Below are positions 1-12,832 of a stretch of 64,000 nucleotides of DNA, piece after piece. Every line of letters begins with the position of its first letter. Position 1 is the stretch's first letter. The stretch is from Isoetes taiwanensis (lineage: Eukaryota; Streptophyta; Lycopodiopsida; Isoetales; Isoetaceae), in assembly GCA_021234155.1 (NCBI GenBank), contig JAJEKV010000053.1, positions 4,090,364 to 4,154,363 of the forward strand, in the 5' to 3' direction. The notes under the pieces are model-generated. The model saw only the letters and a program-made list of their open reading frames with translations. It searched no databases and was not told where the DNA came from. Position numbers and translations under genes: made by a program.

Positions 1-1383
1 TGCCCGAAAAGGAAGCAGATGCCGGTCCTATAAACATTTATCAATCCGCCAAGAATAAGAATGTTGTTTGGCACACCAAAATGAGACTTCCCATTTCAAA
101 AGTTAATGTATCCTCCATTCAACGCCGATTTGCTTATTGACTACTACTGTAATGGTGCCCAGCTTACTTCAACTCTAGGCTAATCGTTGTTCTTAAAACA
201 AAAATCAGAACCATCGAATTTATTAAGAAGAAGAAGAGATTTTAACGTCACGCCATATGCGCCGGCCCTATCGACATGTGACGTGGCAAGGTGCTGTAAA
301 TAAAGTTAGAGGGACGTGAAGTGAAGTGAACAGACATGCTCGTGGAGGCCCTATAGGCCTATAGATAACATTGTCATACATCATACGCCGTGAAAAAATT
401 AGATTTATTTCACTTCTCATCTTTAATTCTCACTCTCACCAATGGTATCATCTTCATTCCAAGAAATATTTACATTTTTTGTATATAGTTTTCCAGGTTG
501 TAGTGTCTCAATTAAAGAGGGTCCTATTTTATTTCATCCAAGCCAAAAAGGTATGCAAGTTAGCATGCCGATGCCATACCTAGGTATGTTCGAGCCTCCT
601 CGACATAGTGTTGGGAGCTCCAGGCTAAGACGCCGGGAGCCTACGCAGATGCTTGGAGCCACTACGGCATGTTGGAGCTCTGCTCGTGAGCATACAGGTC
701 AGGCACTTAAGTATTTATTACCATCTTTCGCCCTCTATATCATCTTTTACCACACACTGGGCAACACGGAATAATTCTATGGCTAAACTTAACTATTTAC
801 ATTTTTTCAAAAATTTTACAAGTAAATGGAAAAATTGGGAAAAAATAATAATTTTAGCTAACTTAATAATTTTAGCTTAATCCTTTTCGGATCATTCAAC
901 CTCGAGCTCTTTAGCCAAATGAAAGTAAGAAAGTGAAATTTTGTATTGTTTAGCTAAACCATAGAAAGTTTTAGAATGAATTTCTACATTATAAGAAATA
1001 TAAGAAATATATGATTAGTAATTTAGTTTCTCAGGCATTATAAATTAATATGAGTCATAGATTTTACATTAGCATTATTTTAGAATGTTTTCAACAAAAA
1101 AAAAATGACTAAAATAAGTGGAAACAATTGAAAAAGTATAGTAATTTGTTTAATAATTTTGTTAATAATGCATAGAATTTTGGATGATACAGATATTAGC
1201 TAAATGCTAGAAAGCATGAGATGAAAAATATGTAGAGTTTAGCTAAACCATTAGAAAGCCGATTAATATCGGAGCAAGTTTGTGAAGTCGGCTCAAGCAC
1301 AACAAATATGCTATTAATTTATTTCCCCCTCGCTTGGCAACATCTCATATTTCTAATGGTACCCCATCTTGCAACCTCTACAT
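1..1383. other. AT-rich intergenic DNA, no gene seen
   Basis: No reading frame here resembles a known protein, and no LTR, terminal inverted repeat or RNA gene was recognised. The only structure noticed is local repetition of short AT-rich words: a 'ttaataattttagc' type word occurs twice near 850-880, and 'tttagctaaacca' occurs near 948 and again near 1236. This is probably decayed repeat DNA. Confidence 0.5.
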
Positions 1384-2160
1384 TTAGATAGAGGTGAGCC
1401 AAATTCTAATTCTCACGGGACATATTATGTCTCTTTGATCGATACATGTCTTCTTCTTAAGTGCTGTCATCCAATGAAGGCGATTCATATTCATCTTGTG
1501 GCAGAATAAACTTTGCCTTTTGGGCTCATCCACACCCTTTCTTTCTAACCTACCATAGATCCATGTTTTAGACATCAATGGAGTGCCTCTTCCCATGAAG
1601 ATCCTATCTTGCAAACCATGCTACATCGGGCAAACCACCCTTTCGTGTTCTATGCTCAAACAAAGTACCCAGAGGGGGTTTTGTGGCATCCATCCTTTTA
1701 TCTTAGCAAAGCATTCCATGCATTTGAGTAAAGCCTCCTCCAAGAAGATAATGCCACACTGCCAAAGATCATCTGCATAGAGTTTTGTGCCTTTGCCCCC
1801 ACTCCAAAACTTAAGACACTTCTTTGCACTGCCAATATCATCCCATGCATTGTGGCAGCCCCTGCCCTCGCATTTCAGCCCCATATAAATTATGCTTTGG
1901 ACTACAGATTCACGGCCAGCTTTTTCTTAGTGGCTATGCCCATATGTGAGATTTCCTAATATTTTGCATAGAATATATGCCTTTCAATTCTTCTTTGCAC
2001 TAAGTGCATTGATATTTATGATTTCTCACAATAATGAGTCCTCTAGGTATTTATAGGTCCTCATGTCTCAACTTTTTTATCCAAATATCTAATCCATGTT
2101 CTTGCTCAGGAGCACCTACTATCATAATTTTGGTCTTCTCTAAATTGACATGCATGGCTT
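1384..2160 (-). pseudogene. Decayed non-LTR retrotransposon reverse-transcriptase relic
   Basis: Read on the minus strand from about 2160, the translation begins with MHVNLEKTKIMIVG, which resembles the thumb region of plant LINE-type reverse transcriptases, where a 'VNxxKTKxMxxG'-like block follows the catalytic domain. Further on, around 1,890, a block resembling 'VVxSIIYMGxxxxG' matches the later conserved 'LVESVILYGxEVWG'-like segment of the same class. Stops and frame changes separate the blocks (readable pieces 1621-1884 and 1384-1614). No endonuclease, catalytic YxDD box or poly(A) tail was found, so this is an isolated internal fragment. The match rests on two short motifs and could be wrong. 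Confidence 0.42.
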
Positions 2161-5100
2161 CAGGAACCCAAAGGATTCAAACAAGAAAACCTGATTAAAT
2201 CTCGGGATTGATACAGAGTCAAATCTAGGTTTCATACATGATTCAAAACCGCATTTCAACCCGATTCAAAACAGAGATGAGAGAGAACCACTAGTAGACT
2301 TGAATAGAAACAACCAAATAGGATAAGAAGGCGATGCTAAGCACATAGAACTGATCGTGAGAATGGATGGGATTTTGAACCCTCGATCTACCCAAACAAC
2401 CAACGACATTCAAACTACACCCCCCAGCCTAAGACCTATGATCTGGTTTGTTGTCACGTAAATTGTAGAAGGAGATCGAATTGTTAGTCAAAGATAATTT
2501 CAAGGAATGGAGTTTCATTGGTCATTTCTATAGGACTAAAAAACAAAGCTCTCTTAAAAATGCTATCTCCAAATAACAAAGGAAGAATAAATGATTCACA
2601 CTAATTTGGTAAAAGCTGTATAACGCCACAAAGTAGCCAAAAAGTTCAACCCATTAAAGCCCCATCAACTAATGGTGCCCAGCTTTAACGGGCATAAGTT
2701 AGATAATGTAACGTTTTGGCCGCACGAGAAAATTGCAAGATAACTAAAAGCCCAATTGCTAAGCATTGGAGTAGATGATATAATAATCATGCTTCATCAT
2801 CTAGACCGACACACCCAAAACTATCCACACACCTAAAACCGCAATGTAACCTATAAAACCTTAAGCCCAATGATGGAATTCACGATTATGATCAAATTTT
2901 AATCTATTCCGATTACTTTTCTTTAGAAGACACATGACTGCTTAAAGTATAATTCGAGAACAAATGAATGGAAAAGATACCTAGTTAATTGCAAGAGAGT
3001 TAAACGGATTATGTCTATTAGGCAAAACTTTTATTCAAATTCTTCCGTTAATCGAGTCGTACATTTCAATCGCTAGTAAATGAGAATACTGCAATTGAGA
3101 TGTAATTCTGGCATCATGGATTATTTAAAGCTCAAAACATATTATACATATAATTTATGCTACTCTTCTCGCATATGATCATATATGATCTTGCCTATAT
3201 CAAATCGTGAATCGGAAGTTAGGTATATAAAAGATGCAAATACACTGATAAAGGTTGAGATGAAGTACTGATGACGAGTAATATAAGTGGGAATGATAAA
3301 TGTGGACTGCAAATACCTCTTATATTTCTAGTTAATTCATCAAATTAACATCGATGATTTTAGCTGTCAAACCCATTGGTTCAATGACCATGGTTCAATT
3401 CTTAGAAAGGCCAAAATCAAAAGCCGCATCCCGATATGGGACAGTGCTCTGGGACCAAAAGCTCTAATTGTCAAGAGGAAGAATTCTAGCCTCCTTGTCC
3501 AGCATGTAACGAACTGTAGGATCTTGATTCTATCAACAACAGATCGCGCCATGAATGCATCTATCGGATCGACGATCAAGATCAAATCACGTGGATCATA
3601 GTGATCCACCTACCTTAACCATCAAGCCAGATGCACCCAAATTTGTCAATCTCCACCAGCCAACTGACGCTCCATCTCATCTCAACTGACTCTCTAGATC
3701 GCCCAATACGTCAATCTCCAATTGTGCAACGCTTTATACGTGATCGAATTTGTATAAGCAAATGCAGTCTAATGTAAAATATACAAGGTAGTGATAAATG
3801 CGAATTTGCATATGCAATTTGTAGTTTTAACCGGCTTTTATCACTCATAGATGCAATCGCTTGTATGTTTTATGGAGAGTTAGTAGCATTTCAATGATTG
3901 ATTCCAAGGTTATTGTTTCAGCCCATGTGATTGCATCCACCAAGGTTTGCTAGGCTCGGAATTGCCTAAAGCAACGCGGAAACATAAGCATATTGAACAG
4001 TACTAACAATCTATAGTCCTTGAAAAAGTAATTGATATCTTAAAGCCTAGACCTTTGGGCATCATTGAGCAAGTCTTCCGATGTGGAGGTAAAACATGCA
4101 TGTGACTTATAGCCAAAACTAATGCAAAATTGGATAAGCCTGGGTCTAATCACTTTGAATAATCTATGAAGGAATTTAATGTTAATAAACCATGAGATGA
4201 ACTACCAAGGATAGATATAATTTGTCTCCGTGACAAAGTTTTATATCGGTGACGATTCATAATAAAAAAATGGTTACTATTCTAGTCTTGTGTATAAGTT
4301 CATATCTAATCAAGCATCCACCAATGCTTCAAAAATCTAATCATTATTTGACAGCCTAAGCGATAAGGTAAGTTACACAAAGTGACCGCTAGACTTGTAG
4401 CTTAATATGCAAGATCTAGGTCTAAAGATGGATAGAGTCATTCTTTCCCAAAGACTTTTGTGTAATCGCAGTCTGTGAAGATAGAGCGTATCCATGAACT
4501 GATGATGAAAGTGGTGTCTATTTAGTATTTGTATTAATTTGTTGATTAATATGTATTGGTTTGCGTGAGGGATGCAAAGTCCTATGCGAGATCCAAAATT
4601 GGGAGGCAGACATTGCCAATGTGCCGTGGTTATGGAGAAAATTTTATGTCATAGAATATTATGAGAGAATTAAATTCATGCATAATGTTCGAGATAAGGG
4701 TCTTTTAAGTGTCTTAAAGGCTTGTTGATATGTGCCATATAGGTTCAGACCATCCAAACATGATTACTAAGAGGAACATTCGTGATGAGATGATACCATA
4801 GGGACTAATCATGGATAGGATGAATCATTTTTACAATCAAATGCAGATATGGACAAATTTTAGAGGAGCAAAAAGACCATGGAATTCTATTTATTTACGA
4901 ATTACTCTTCTCCACACATTTTTTTAAAGCCATCGTGATGTATTATTTTCAAAACGGTTGGAATTTAGAGAGCCTATAGGAATTTAATCAAGTTGTCAAA
5001 ACTATGGTATGGTAATTAGTGATATGTTTGTCAAATGTGGGAACTGAGGAGCACGTGATTTTAATCAAGCTTCGCTATCAAACCAAGCCGAAGTTACTAG

Positions 5101-6158
5101 GTCCTAAGTTACTTCTTCTTCAACATCTTCTCTGTCCAGAGTACTATGGATCAAGTTATTACATTTTCAAGATGCCGCCAATGGTTAATTCTGGCTTGGT
5201 AGTGCTTTAATGTGGTGCCGGTTACTTGCTGCTACAAATCAAATGGTGCATTCTTGTAAAGGATGTAATGTAAACCTAGGGAAACAATATTTTGATGCAA
5301 TTGTTCTTGATGACCCTATTATGTCCAACTTCTATACTAGCCAATCTCCGGGGCTTTTACGCTTATAGCCTCCAATTGGTGGAGCTCCTTATGACTAACT
5401 CCAAAGAAGTAACTAGTTCGTGATTCATTAACACCCCACCATGCCCATAGATGGAAAAAAGACTAGAACGAGAAATGAAACAAATGTGTATTATCAATGC
5501 CTTAATCAACATAAGTTGTCTAAAAATAATATTAAATCATTGTGTTTATAGAACTAGAAGAATCATTGCCAACCCAATACTATTTTCCCTCTCCTCGATG
5601 TCTCGCTGTTCGATAACAGGGTTTGGCCGACGACAAGTGCTAATTAAAAAAGCATTCCTCGGGTCAGTAATACTTTTAAATGGGCACCATGTCAAACAAG
5701 ACAATGTTGTTTCCTATTGCTATGGGCAAGGTATCTTATTTATATTCCCTTTCAATCATCCGCTTCATACGAAGTTGAAGTTAATGATGGCATCATGGAC
5801 ACGCAGCTCATGCATTTGATTGCCGATTTTTTAAAGATTCACCGCTAATCTTTGATCTATCTAAAACGGTATTCAATTTCTGGGCCAATCATCCATTTCT
5901 ATAATTCTCGGTTCTCCAGCTTTAGAATTCCCATACATGCAAAATTGCATACTCCCATTCTCGTGATTTCAAACAGCCTACTAAATGATCTCTGTGAGTG
6001 ATTTCTACTATAAATATGTAGCATAATAACAGGTTTTGTGTTTTTGCACGCTTTTCAATAAGGTTTTCCATGATTTCTCGATGATTCAAACGGGATTTAC
6101 TAATGCGCACATCTAGAGTGCACCATTTCAGCCATTGATTTTTAGCTTTTTTCCAAAT
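2161..6158. other. Anonymous region without recognisable genes
   Basis: Four kilobases of AT-rich sequence with only short frames. The longest, 5451-5819 on the plus strand (122 codons), has no recognised motif and no coding context. No LTR pair, inverted termini or tandem array was noticed. Probably old, decayed repeat DNA. Confidence 0.45.
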
Positions 6159-6328
6159 TGGCCAACAACCAACGGGCCACAAACAAAAGCCCTTTTGTGT
6201 GTGTGTGGTGCATAATGGTCAACAACCAATGGCTCACAACAAAAGCTCTCTTTCAGGCGTGCTGCATAACGGTCAACAACCAATGGCTCACAACAAAAAG
6301 CCCTCTTTGTGTGTGTGTGGTGCATAAC
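6159..6328. repeat. Three-unit tandem repeat, about 56 bp period
   Basis: Three consecutive units each read 'ggycaacaaccaayggsycac', then 'aacaaaagc', a GT-rich stretch (gtgtgtgtgtggtg in units 1 and 3) and 'cataa'. Unit 2 has lost the GT run. Open frames on both strands across this block only mirror the repeat and are not genes. Confidence 0.85.
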
Positions 6329-6789
6329 GGGCAATTTTAAGTGGGCTTGAAGCGGCTTACGTAGTGCGTCACCGGGCAACACATTTCTATCATAACTTTG
6401 ATCCGGTGAGCTCGCTTCGAGATGATTTTATTATGCTGGAAAGCTCACCGAGATCTTTTTGATGGTGTATGATATGGATAATATGTTCAAGTTGCTATCT
6501 ATGCTAAACAAAGAATTTTTCGGTCGGGCCAGCCACATCCCAAATGTTGTAGACATCACGTGATTGCGCTTATTGGATATTGTTTTATGGCTCATTCGAA
6601 TGAAGGTTGCAAAAAATTACCATGCATTTTGTGATTTTGAGGCGCTTATTAAGCAAATTCCAAAGTCTTCAGATCCTTTTGTGCTAACAAGCGTAAAAGT
6701 TTCCACTTTGGTTTCTCACCACAAGAATCCATGGAGGCTGTAAGGTCATTAAGTAAATTCCAGCTTGAAAATGTTTCAGGTATGGGTGT

Positions 6790-7390
6790 TGCAAACTCTT
6801 TATGACTTTCTAATACTGATCAACTGGCCTATTTTTATGGTAACTTTACTTTTTTATTGTGATGAAATCTCAAAAGCTATGATGAAAGTCTTTAAATGAA
6901 TTCTAGTTTTTTCTCGGTTCAATTCTAAAATTTTTGTCATTAATCGGGTATCCCTATATTCCGGCGGCCAAAATTTTTTTTGCAACACAAACCATTAACA
7001 TCCAACATATAAAATTAAATCCTTAAATACATAACAACCAACATATAACAACCAACATATATCAAACTCATTGACATTAACAACCAACACATAACTGGCT
7101 CTCATTGACATTAATTATCGACAACCATTATCCAATTTAAATTTCAGGGTCCCCTTAAACCCCTTTGGTTTGGGTGCTATTCACCCAAGTGACGTGAGGG
7201 CGGCCGAGCTCCTCATGATTGTATTTTGCACGACAAAAATCAATATCATATAGTATTCCGGCTTTGAAATTCCATAGTATTTTGCTTAATCTTGTTACAA
7301 GATAGCAAAATTTTGTACTTGCATACCCACAAACGCAGGAACTTTACGCACGGTAGATTAAGGAATAAAGGGTGAATATGCCTATCCAAT
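6790..7390 (+). repeat. Dispersed repeat family, copy A
   Basis: This segment recurs in inverted orientation at about 18,768-19,340. Matching landmarks are 'tttatgactttc' near 6,800, 'caaccaacatataa' near 7,040, 'cctttggtttgggtgc' near 7,170, 'tgattgtattttgcac' near 7,215 and 'ggtgaatatgcctatccaa' near 7,380. The copies are roughly 80% similar by eye with small indels. No coding capacity was recognised. It contains the terminal-inverted-repeat structure listed next. Confidence 0.75.
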
Positions 7391-7468
7391 ACTCGTCTCT
7401 GAGTCACCCCCGCGGTGAATATGCACCCAAACCAAAGGGGGTTAAGGGGATTTTAATTTAAAATGTGT
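7130..7468. mobile_element. Hairpin/TIR element (MITE-like), ends about 60 bp
   Basis: The left end reads 'ccccttaaacccctttgg' then 'tttgggtgctattcaccc'. The right end is the reverse complement, with 'ggtgaatatgcacccaaacc' then 'aaagggggttaaggggattt'. The inverted ends (about 7134-7195 and 7405-7465) flank about 210 bp with no coding capacity. No convincing target-site duplication was found, so the exact ends are uncertain. Copy B of the family near 18.9 kb retains only one of the two inverted ends. Confidence 0.6.
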
Positions 7469-7819
7469 TGTGCCTGTGTTCGATAACCAAGTGTGCTTCG
7501 CATTCTCTTTGTTAATAAGCGCAAGTTATGGCTGTGAACAAGATGTAAGCATCCTGCCGGAAGGATTGCCTTATTTTGGCATTTGATGTTCAAAAAAAAA
7601 GTTCATACCCACTGAGGTATGCTTCATTTTGTGTACATGCAGCAGAAAATTTGAGAGCCACATTAATGTTGTATATAAATAATGAAATTGGTATTTATCT
7701 TCTAAATGTATATATGGTTATGATTTTTTATTCAAGTTAGCCAGGATGAAAGGAAGAATAAGATTAATTAATCTACACTATATCATACAGTTCTATGAAA
7801 TGTTACAAAGAGCCAAAAT

Positions 7820-8400
7820 AGAATGTATATTCTAGAATATTCCAGATGCTTATGGGTAAGCACCTCAGTTTAAAAATAGTTTTAGGATGTAAGGGAAGCT
7901 AAAGGAATACTTCTAGAAAATGCTAGAATATTCTAGAAAGCTCTAGAATTATAGAGAGTTCTAGAACCTTCTAGATTGTTCTAAAAATTTCTAGAATGTT
8001 TCTAGAATGTAAGGCAGAGAATCTCAAATAGAATGTTCTAGAGGCATATCAGTCTAAAAATAGAAATTTTTTCAGAAATTTCCAAAGAGTTAAAATAGAA
8101 TGTCCTAGATGTTCATGTAACTAGAACTTTATAAGGTTTTAGAATTTTTTAGAATGGTCTAGAACCTCATTTAGAACCTCTTAGAAGATTTTTGCCGAGC
8201 TATGGATCACGCCCCGACCTAACGCCAAAACAGTGATGATTTGAGCCGCAACACCCCTTGGCCTATGAATCTTCTTCATACGCCCTCAAGAATCGAATTA
8301 ATCAACTACGATTAGGATTGGGTCCGACCAAATCGGATTTACTTTTTGTGCCATATTTGATCGCTTTCATTCCTTCTAGAACATTCTAGAATAAAGGAAT
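7820..8400. repeat. Cluster of TTCTAGAA-type palindromes
   Basis: The word ttctagaa and close variants (tctagaa, ttctaga, gctctagaat) recur more than ten times, densest between 7,905 and 8,050 and again at 8,374-8,392. Each full word is an inverted TTC/GAA pair spaced by two bases, the core arrangement of heat-shock-element half sites. No gene starts nearby, so it may simply be decayed simple-sequence DNA. Confidence 0.5.
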
Positions 8401-10161
8401 CTCGCAAAACCTAAGGGAATCTTATAAAACATAAGGGAATCTATGCAAAACTAAAGAAACCTTCATGAAGTCTCTCGAACTTTAAGAGAATCTTGATAGC
8501 ATCCGATGAGTGGATGTATCTCACTTAAAATCGAATTCTCATACTTTTTATGTCAAAATTTTGTATTAGAGTGATTTAAAACCTTATGTTCATAAAACAT
8601 AAGGTAATCTATGCAAAACTAAACAAACCTTCATATGAACCCAAGGACCCAAGAGGCCCAAGGAGTTCTCATGCTTTGAGAAGGGACAAAAGTAGCAAAA
8701 ACCCTCCAACCAACTTATGCTCCGTGTAGGTGCTAAAATGCGCCTAATTTTTTATGTTTGCTATTCTCATGCTTTACCATCATGATCTCCCAATTGAGAA
8801 CCTTCATTCTCATATGTAACTATTTGCATCTTTCCTTAGCTCAAATATTCAAAGACACTTGAACTCCTCGGATTTTTTCTGAAAGTATATAATTTTTACT
8901 CAAGTTTAAATATTGGAAATTGGTAGCCAATAATAATACGAAAGTGTTTATGTTCAAGTTCTATCACCTTTCTTTGTAAATAGTCAACAACATCTTTGAT
9001 GGTTTGAGATTCTCATAGATGTTTTGAAATGGAAGAAGAGAATATAGAAATTCATTTTCTTTTATATATTTTGATGGTTGTGACATCGACTACCCATGAT
9101 ATATTGCTGATACATGGGGATTGAGCTCGCTTCATATCGAAGACCTATCTCATTGGCGCTGCTCAATGATTAAAATATTACTAACCGGAGGTGTTATTGG
9201 AAATCTTTCTTATTGCCTATGTGCCATTTTAATGTGAAAAGAAATAAAGAAAATGTCAAACTTTTTATGCAGGTTACACAACAACTTAGTTGTATGTACC
9301 TCATTTATGCTTTTGGAATTTATTATGATGTTATATTATTGCATGTGCTATGTTGTTTTCCACCTGCAATGTATTCCTCCAAGGATTAGCTATAACATGT
9401 ATTAACATGTATTCCGGCATGGTCATGTGCATGTTTCGCCACTAGATCAGATGGTGTCTACAAATTCACATGACATAAAAAGTTGTCTTGTCGACTATCC
9501 CTTTTAGTGCGACCAAATCTATTTTGGTGCATAACATTGGACCTATACTATAACAGAACAATTGTTAGATAATAATCGTTTTGCAAACAAAACTTTACCA
9601 TTCACAACCTACAACTTGGAAACAATCAAAACAATGCAAAATTTTGTGTCTATTGCTTTATGCATATAGCGGTTTTTCTAATGGAAAAAGGGGTTTAAAT
9701 ATTTTAGCATTATTGCATGCGTCATGATTTAATCCTTGATTAACATTGCATACCATCACTTACATCTTTAAGCCTAAAGAAACAAGCCAAACATTGCAAG
9801 CAAACTGTTTTAAGCTGATGCAAATTCATTATTAAGCAAGCATTGCACCACAAAAAACGAGTACCATCATGTGGTGTGCCGCACCATAAGGTGCTTCCTT
9901 CCTTCAATATACCAAAAACCTTTGAACATTAAGAGGGGTCGAATCCTCACAAGTACGGATTCAAAGAGATGTTCACGGCGGGCTCAAGGTCTTCTACCTC
10001 AATTGTAGGCGTGAAAAGTTGAATTCAGCTTTGACTTCCAAATCATGTCACATACATTAAATATTCACATTATTCTAAACTCACATGAATAGCATCCAGG
10101 AAGAGGGCATATTACACACAGATCCAACTCCAGAGACAAGTTTCCAAACTATAAGTGAGTC
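8401..10161. other. Anonymous AT-rich region
   Basis: No protein-coding similarity, LTR or inverted termini seen. A short segment around 8,400-8,460 ('aaaacataagggaatct', 'atgcaaaactaaa') is partly repeated at 8,595-8,635, suggesting an old local duplication. Confidence 0.45.
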
Positions 10162-10164
10162 GAT

Positions 10165-10199
<35 letters not shown>
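10162..10199. repeat. GATA microsatellite
   Basis: An almost uninterrupted run of gata tetranucleotides, about nine units. Confidence 0.95.
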
Positions 10200-10244
10200 T
10201 ATTTTAACGCCACGCCACTAGGGCAAAGATCCAACCGACATGTG

Positions 10245-10421
10245 GCCGCGATAAATTTCTTGTAACTTTAAAAATGTCTTTATGATACACATGTTGGTAG
10301 TTGATAGTGGAAGTTTGTTTTTGCTTGCAGTGCCGCCGCGATAAATTTCTTTGTAACTTTAAAAATGTCTTTACGATACACATGTTGGTAGTTGATAGTG
10401 GAAGTTTGTTTTTGCTTGCAG
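10245..10421. repeat. 90-bp tandem duplication
   Basis: Two nearly identical units start at 10,245 and 10,335. Each begins 'ccgcgataaatttct' and ends 'gtttgtttttgcttgcagt'. They differ by one or two bases, so the duplication is recent. Confidence 0.9.
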
Positions 10422-10490
10422 TTTATAATTGTTTATGCATTTGAACATAACAATTTTATTCCTATAGGAAATTTATCGCAGCGGGCAAGG

Positions 10491-10616
10491 CCGCCGCGAA
10501 CATTTCTCTTTACTGGCTTGGTGTCAGTTAGAACCTCCAAGTATTTTGAACAACCGCCGCAAACATTTTTGTTTACTGGCTTGGTGTCGGTTAGAACCCC
10601 CCAATATTCTGAACAT
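10491..10616. repeat. 63-bp tandem duplication
   Basis: Two units start with 'ccgccgc' at 10,491 and 10,554 and share 'tttactggcttggtgtc' and 'gttagaacc'. They are more diverged than the neighbouring 90-bp repeat. The ccgccgc head also begins the second unit of that neighbour, so the two arrays may be related. Confidence 0.85.
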
Positions 10617-12095
10617 GTTTTTGTCATGGCATGAACCTAGTGAAGGTGTTTTTTTTTCTAAATTCATTGGGCATTTCAAGATGAAAAAATTTCTAATAAA
10701 CAACCCATTGATGTTAGTGTTGGAATGTTTTGAATGTTGTAGAGCAATAATTATGCCCCCCAGCATATAGATTGTGGGTGCATATAGAAGGGGTATATAT
10801 GATGCAAGCAATTCTGAGGACTTTCCATTTAGGACCATTGAATGTTTAGTTATGGGTCTTCAAGAGAATCCAAGAACTATGGGAAGAGAAATGTGGCAAA
10901 CATGGGATGGGTAATAGGTGTTTAACTTTAATTTACAAAAACGATTTTGCTTTGGATTCCCATTTGGGTGCATTATATAGGTCAAGGGGTTTTTTTTCCA
11001 TGCAAAAAAGGGCCTCTTTCCCCTATTTGCTTCTTCAAACTAATCCAGGAACCATATCTGGAGAACCGTATCCTTCCCCTAATCTGGTGGTGGTTGTCGA
11101 ATCCACCAGATGAATTGGAACGGAATGGAGGGAAAGAACACTTTGGAATCAACGAATTAAAGGTTGGGGTTTGTACAGAAGGGACTTTTGAGAAAAAAAT
11201 TCTTCCCATGATCCCGTCGTTTTTTTTTTTCCTGCCTTGTCGCTGTTAAACTAGCCTTTGGTTTTTGGACTTTAAATTCAGCTCTCAAGTCCCGTTGTCT
11301 CTCATCCAAAATCGCGTGTTGCATTTATCCCCAAATTTCTTCTCGTTCTGACGATCTGTAGGCTAGCTCTTTGCATCCGACAAAATCTGTATTTTCACAT
11401 CTCACATTCTTGTTTCTCAGTCTTTTTCACCCTTCAGCCCATAGCCTATCCTTCTGCTTCAAAACCCAGGCCTATGTTTTCTTTCTGAGCCCTTTTTGTT
11501 TTCTTTCTGAGCCCTTTTTGCTGCAGGGTGCGCATCTGCTTTGAAATCTAGATCCCAGGGAAGCAATCTCTAGTAAATCCATTCTAACCTAAGTTAGCAA
11601 TCATCTCTTTCCATCCTCCTTTTTTGCCAATAAACATCCTCCTCTGCTTTCCGATGTAACTAAGTTTTGAATCCGACCCTCGCATCAAGACAGGCCGAGC
11701 TTGAATCCAGAGCATGAATCCATAGATTTTCTTAACCGTAGAAATGGACATAGCTTCTTTGCCGTGTTCGGAGCAAGACAGGGCCATAGCTTGAATCGAT
11801 AGCTTCTTCAGCCGCAGCCATAGCTTGCATACAAAAGCATCTTATAGTCTGCTACTTAGCTCTGTTTCATGAAAAAGGGAATTAAACCGTGGCTTGCAAA
11901 ACTCCCAAGATCTTACCCGCAAATGAAAAATGGTCAAGTGGCCTCAAAATTTCTAATCAAATTCTAAACAGTAAAAAAACCTTGTTTTTACTTCACGAAA
12001 AATCCGTAATGAGAAGGTATGGTGCCCCGCCAGAGCAAGATCCCTCACACCGACGTCGTAGCCGCCACCCGTGCCAGAAAGGCAGACCAAATGCC
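10617..12095. other. No recognisable gene; pyrimidine-rich stretch 11.2-11.5 kb
   Basis: Several short frames of 60-100 codons on both strands show no known motif. From 11,219 to 11,530 the plus strand is rich in T and C and includes a 20-bp tandem duplication, 'ttttctttctgagccctttt', around 11,475-11,519. This resembles a plant leader or intron, but no adjoining coding sequence was found. Confidence 0.4.
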
Positions 12096-12100
12096 ATGCA

Positions 12101-12341
12101 TGTTGGAAATATAACATGCAAGGAATAAAGTGACGCAGCAAGACAAAGTGAACGAGAGAGAAGGAACACAAGGTAATCCCAAAAGTGAATATATTATTCA
12201 TGAAGAGTACATGCTCTTATATACAATAATGAAGGGCTAATAGGCAAAGACCCTTTTAGCTCCATGAACTATTAATAAACAATGACCTATCAATAGACAA
12301 AGGCTAAGATTGTATGGATGTATCATAAATACATTCCAACA
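12101..12341 (-). repeat. 3' LTR of the copia-type element
   Basis: 241 bp, starting tgttggaaatataacatg and ending acattccaaca, with no difference from the partner LTR at 14,443-14,683. It lies at the downstream end in the minus-strand reading direction. Confidence 0.95.
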
Positions 12342-12350
12342 TCCCCCCTA
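12342..12350 (-). other. Polypurine tract of the copia-type element
   Basis: The plus strand reads tcccccccta-like sequence directly after the LTR. On the minus strand this is a short G-rich purine tract abutting the TG of the 3' LTR, the usual plus-strand priming site. Confidence 0.8.
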
Positions 12351-12537
12351 CAAGCTTGGTCTCTTTGTAAAACAAAATAAGTAGCATGTATCTTCGAGGG
12401 TGAGATCAAATGCACAATGTATGATGTATGTCCCCCCTGCAGAGTTGATCTCTAGCTCGAGTAAAAAAAAACCTTTTGTGGGAATCAAAAGGAAAAAAAC
12501 CCGAGCTCCCTCTGAGAGTATATTCATAGCACACAGT

Positions 12538-12561
12538 AAGTGCTTTTGTAAATATATCAGC
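12538..12561 (-). pseudogene. Copia pol C-terminal remnant (ADIFTKAL)
   Basis: The minus strand encodes RIRADIFTKALTV. 'ADxxTKxL' is the hallmark near the end of the Ty1/copia RNase H domain. It lies about 200 bp upstream of the polypurine tract, the expected place. No integrase or reverse-transcriptase motif remains elsewhere in the element, so nearly all of pol has been deleted or replaced. Confidence 0.75.
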
Positions 12562-12832
12562 ACGTATTCGAGGTGAAGAAGAATCAGTTCCAGAAAAAAT
12601 TGATATAGTCCTTGACCTGTAAGATAATATTGTTGCCATGCCTGTTCTTTATGAAGAATGACGATAATAAGATTAGATTTATAGTTAAAAAGAATAATAA
12701 ATTCATCTTTTTAAAGGTGAAAAATAATCGTGCATCTAATAGCATATCGGTAATCTCTCCATGCTTTCAAAAATGTTCGCCTGCATAATATGATATATGA
12801 TAAAAATTTATATTAACATATATTAGGGAGGA

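Noticed and set aside
6128-6382. Repeat-containing frames on both strands at 6.1-6.4 kb
   Set aside because: They mirror the 56-bp tandem repeat and show no motif.
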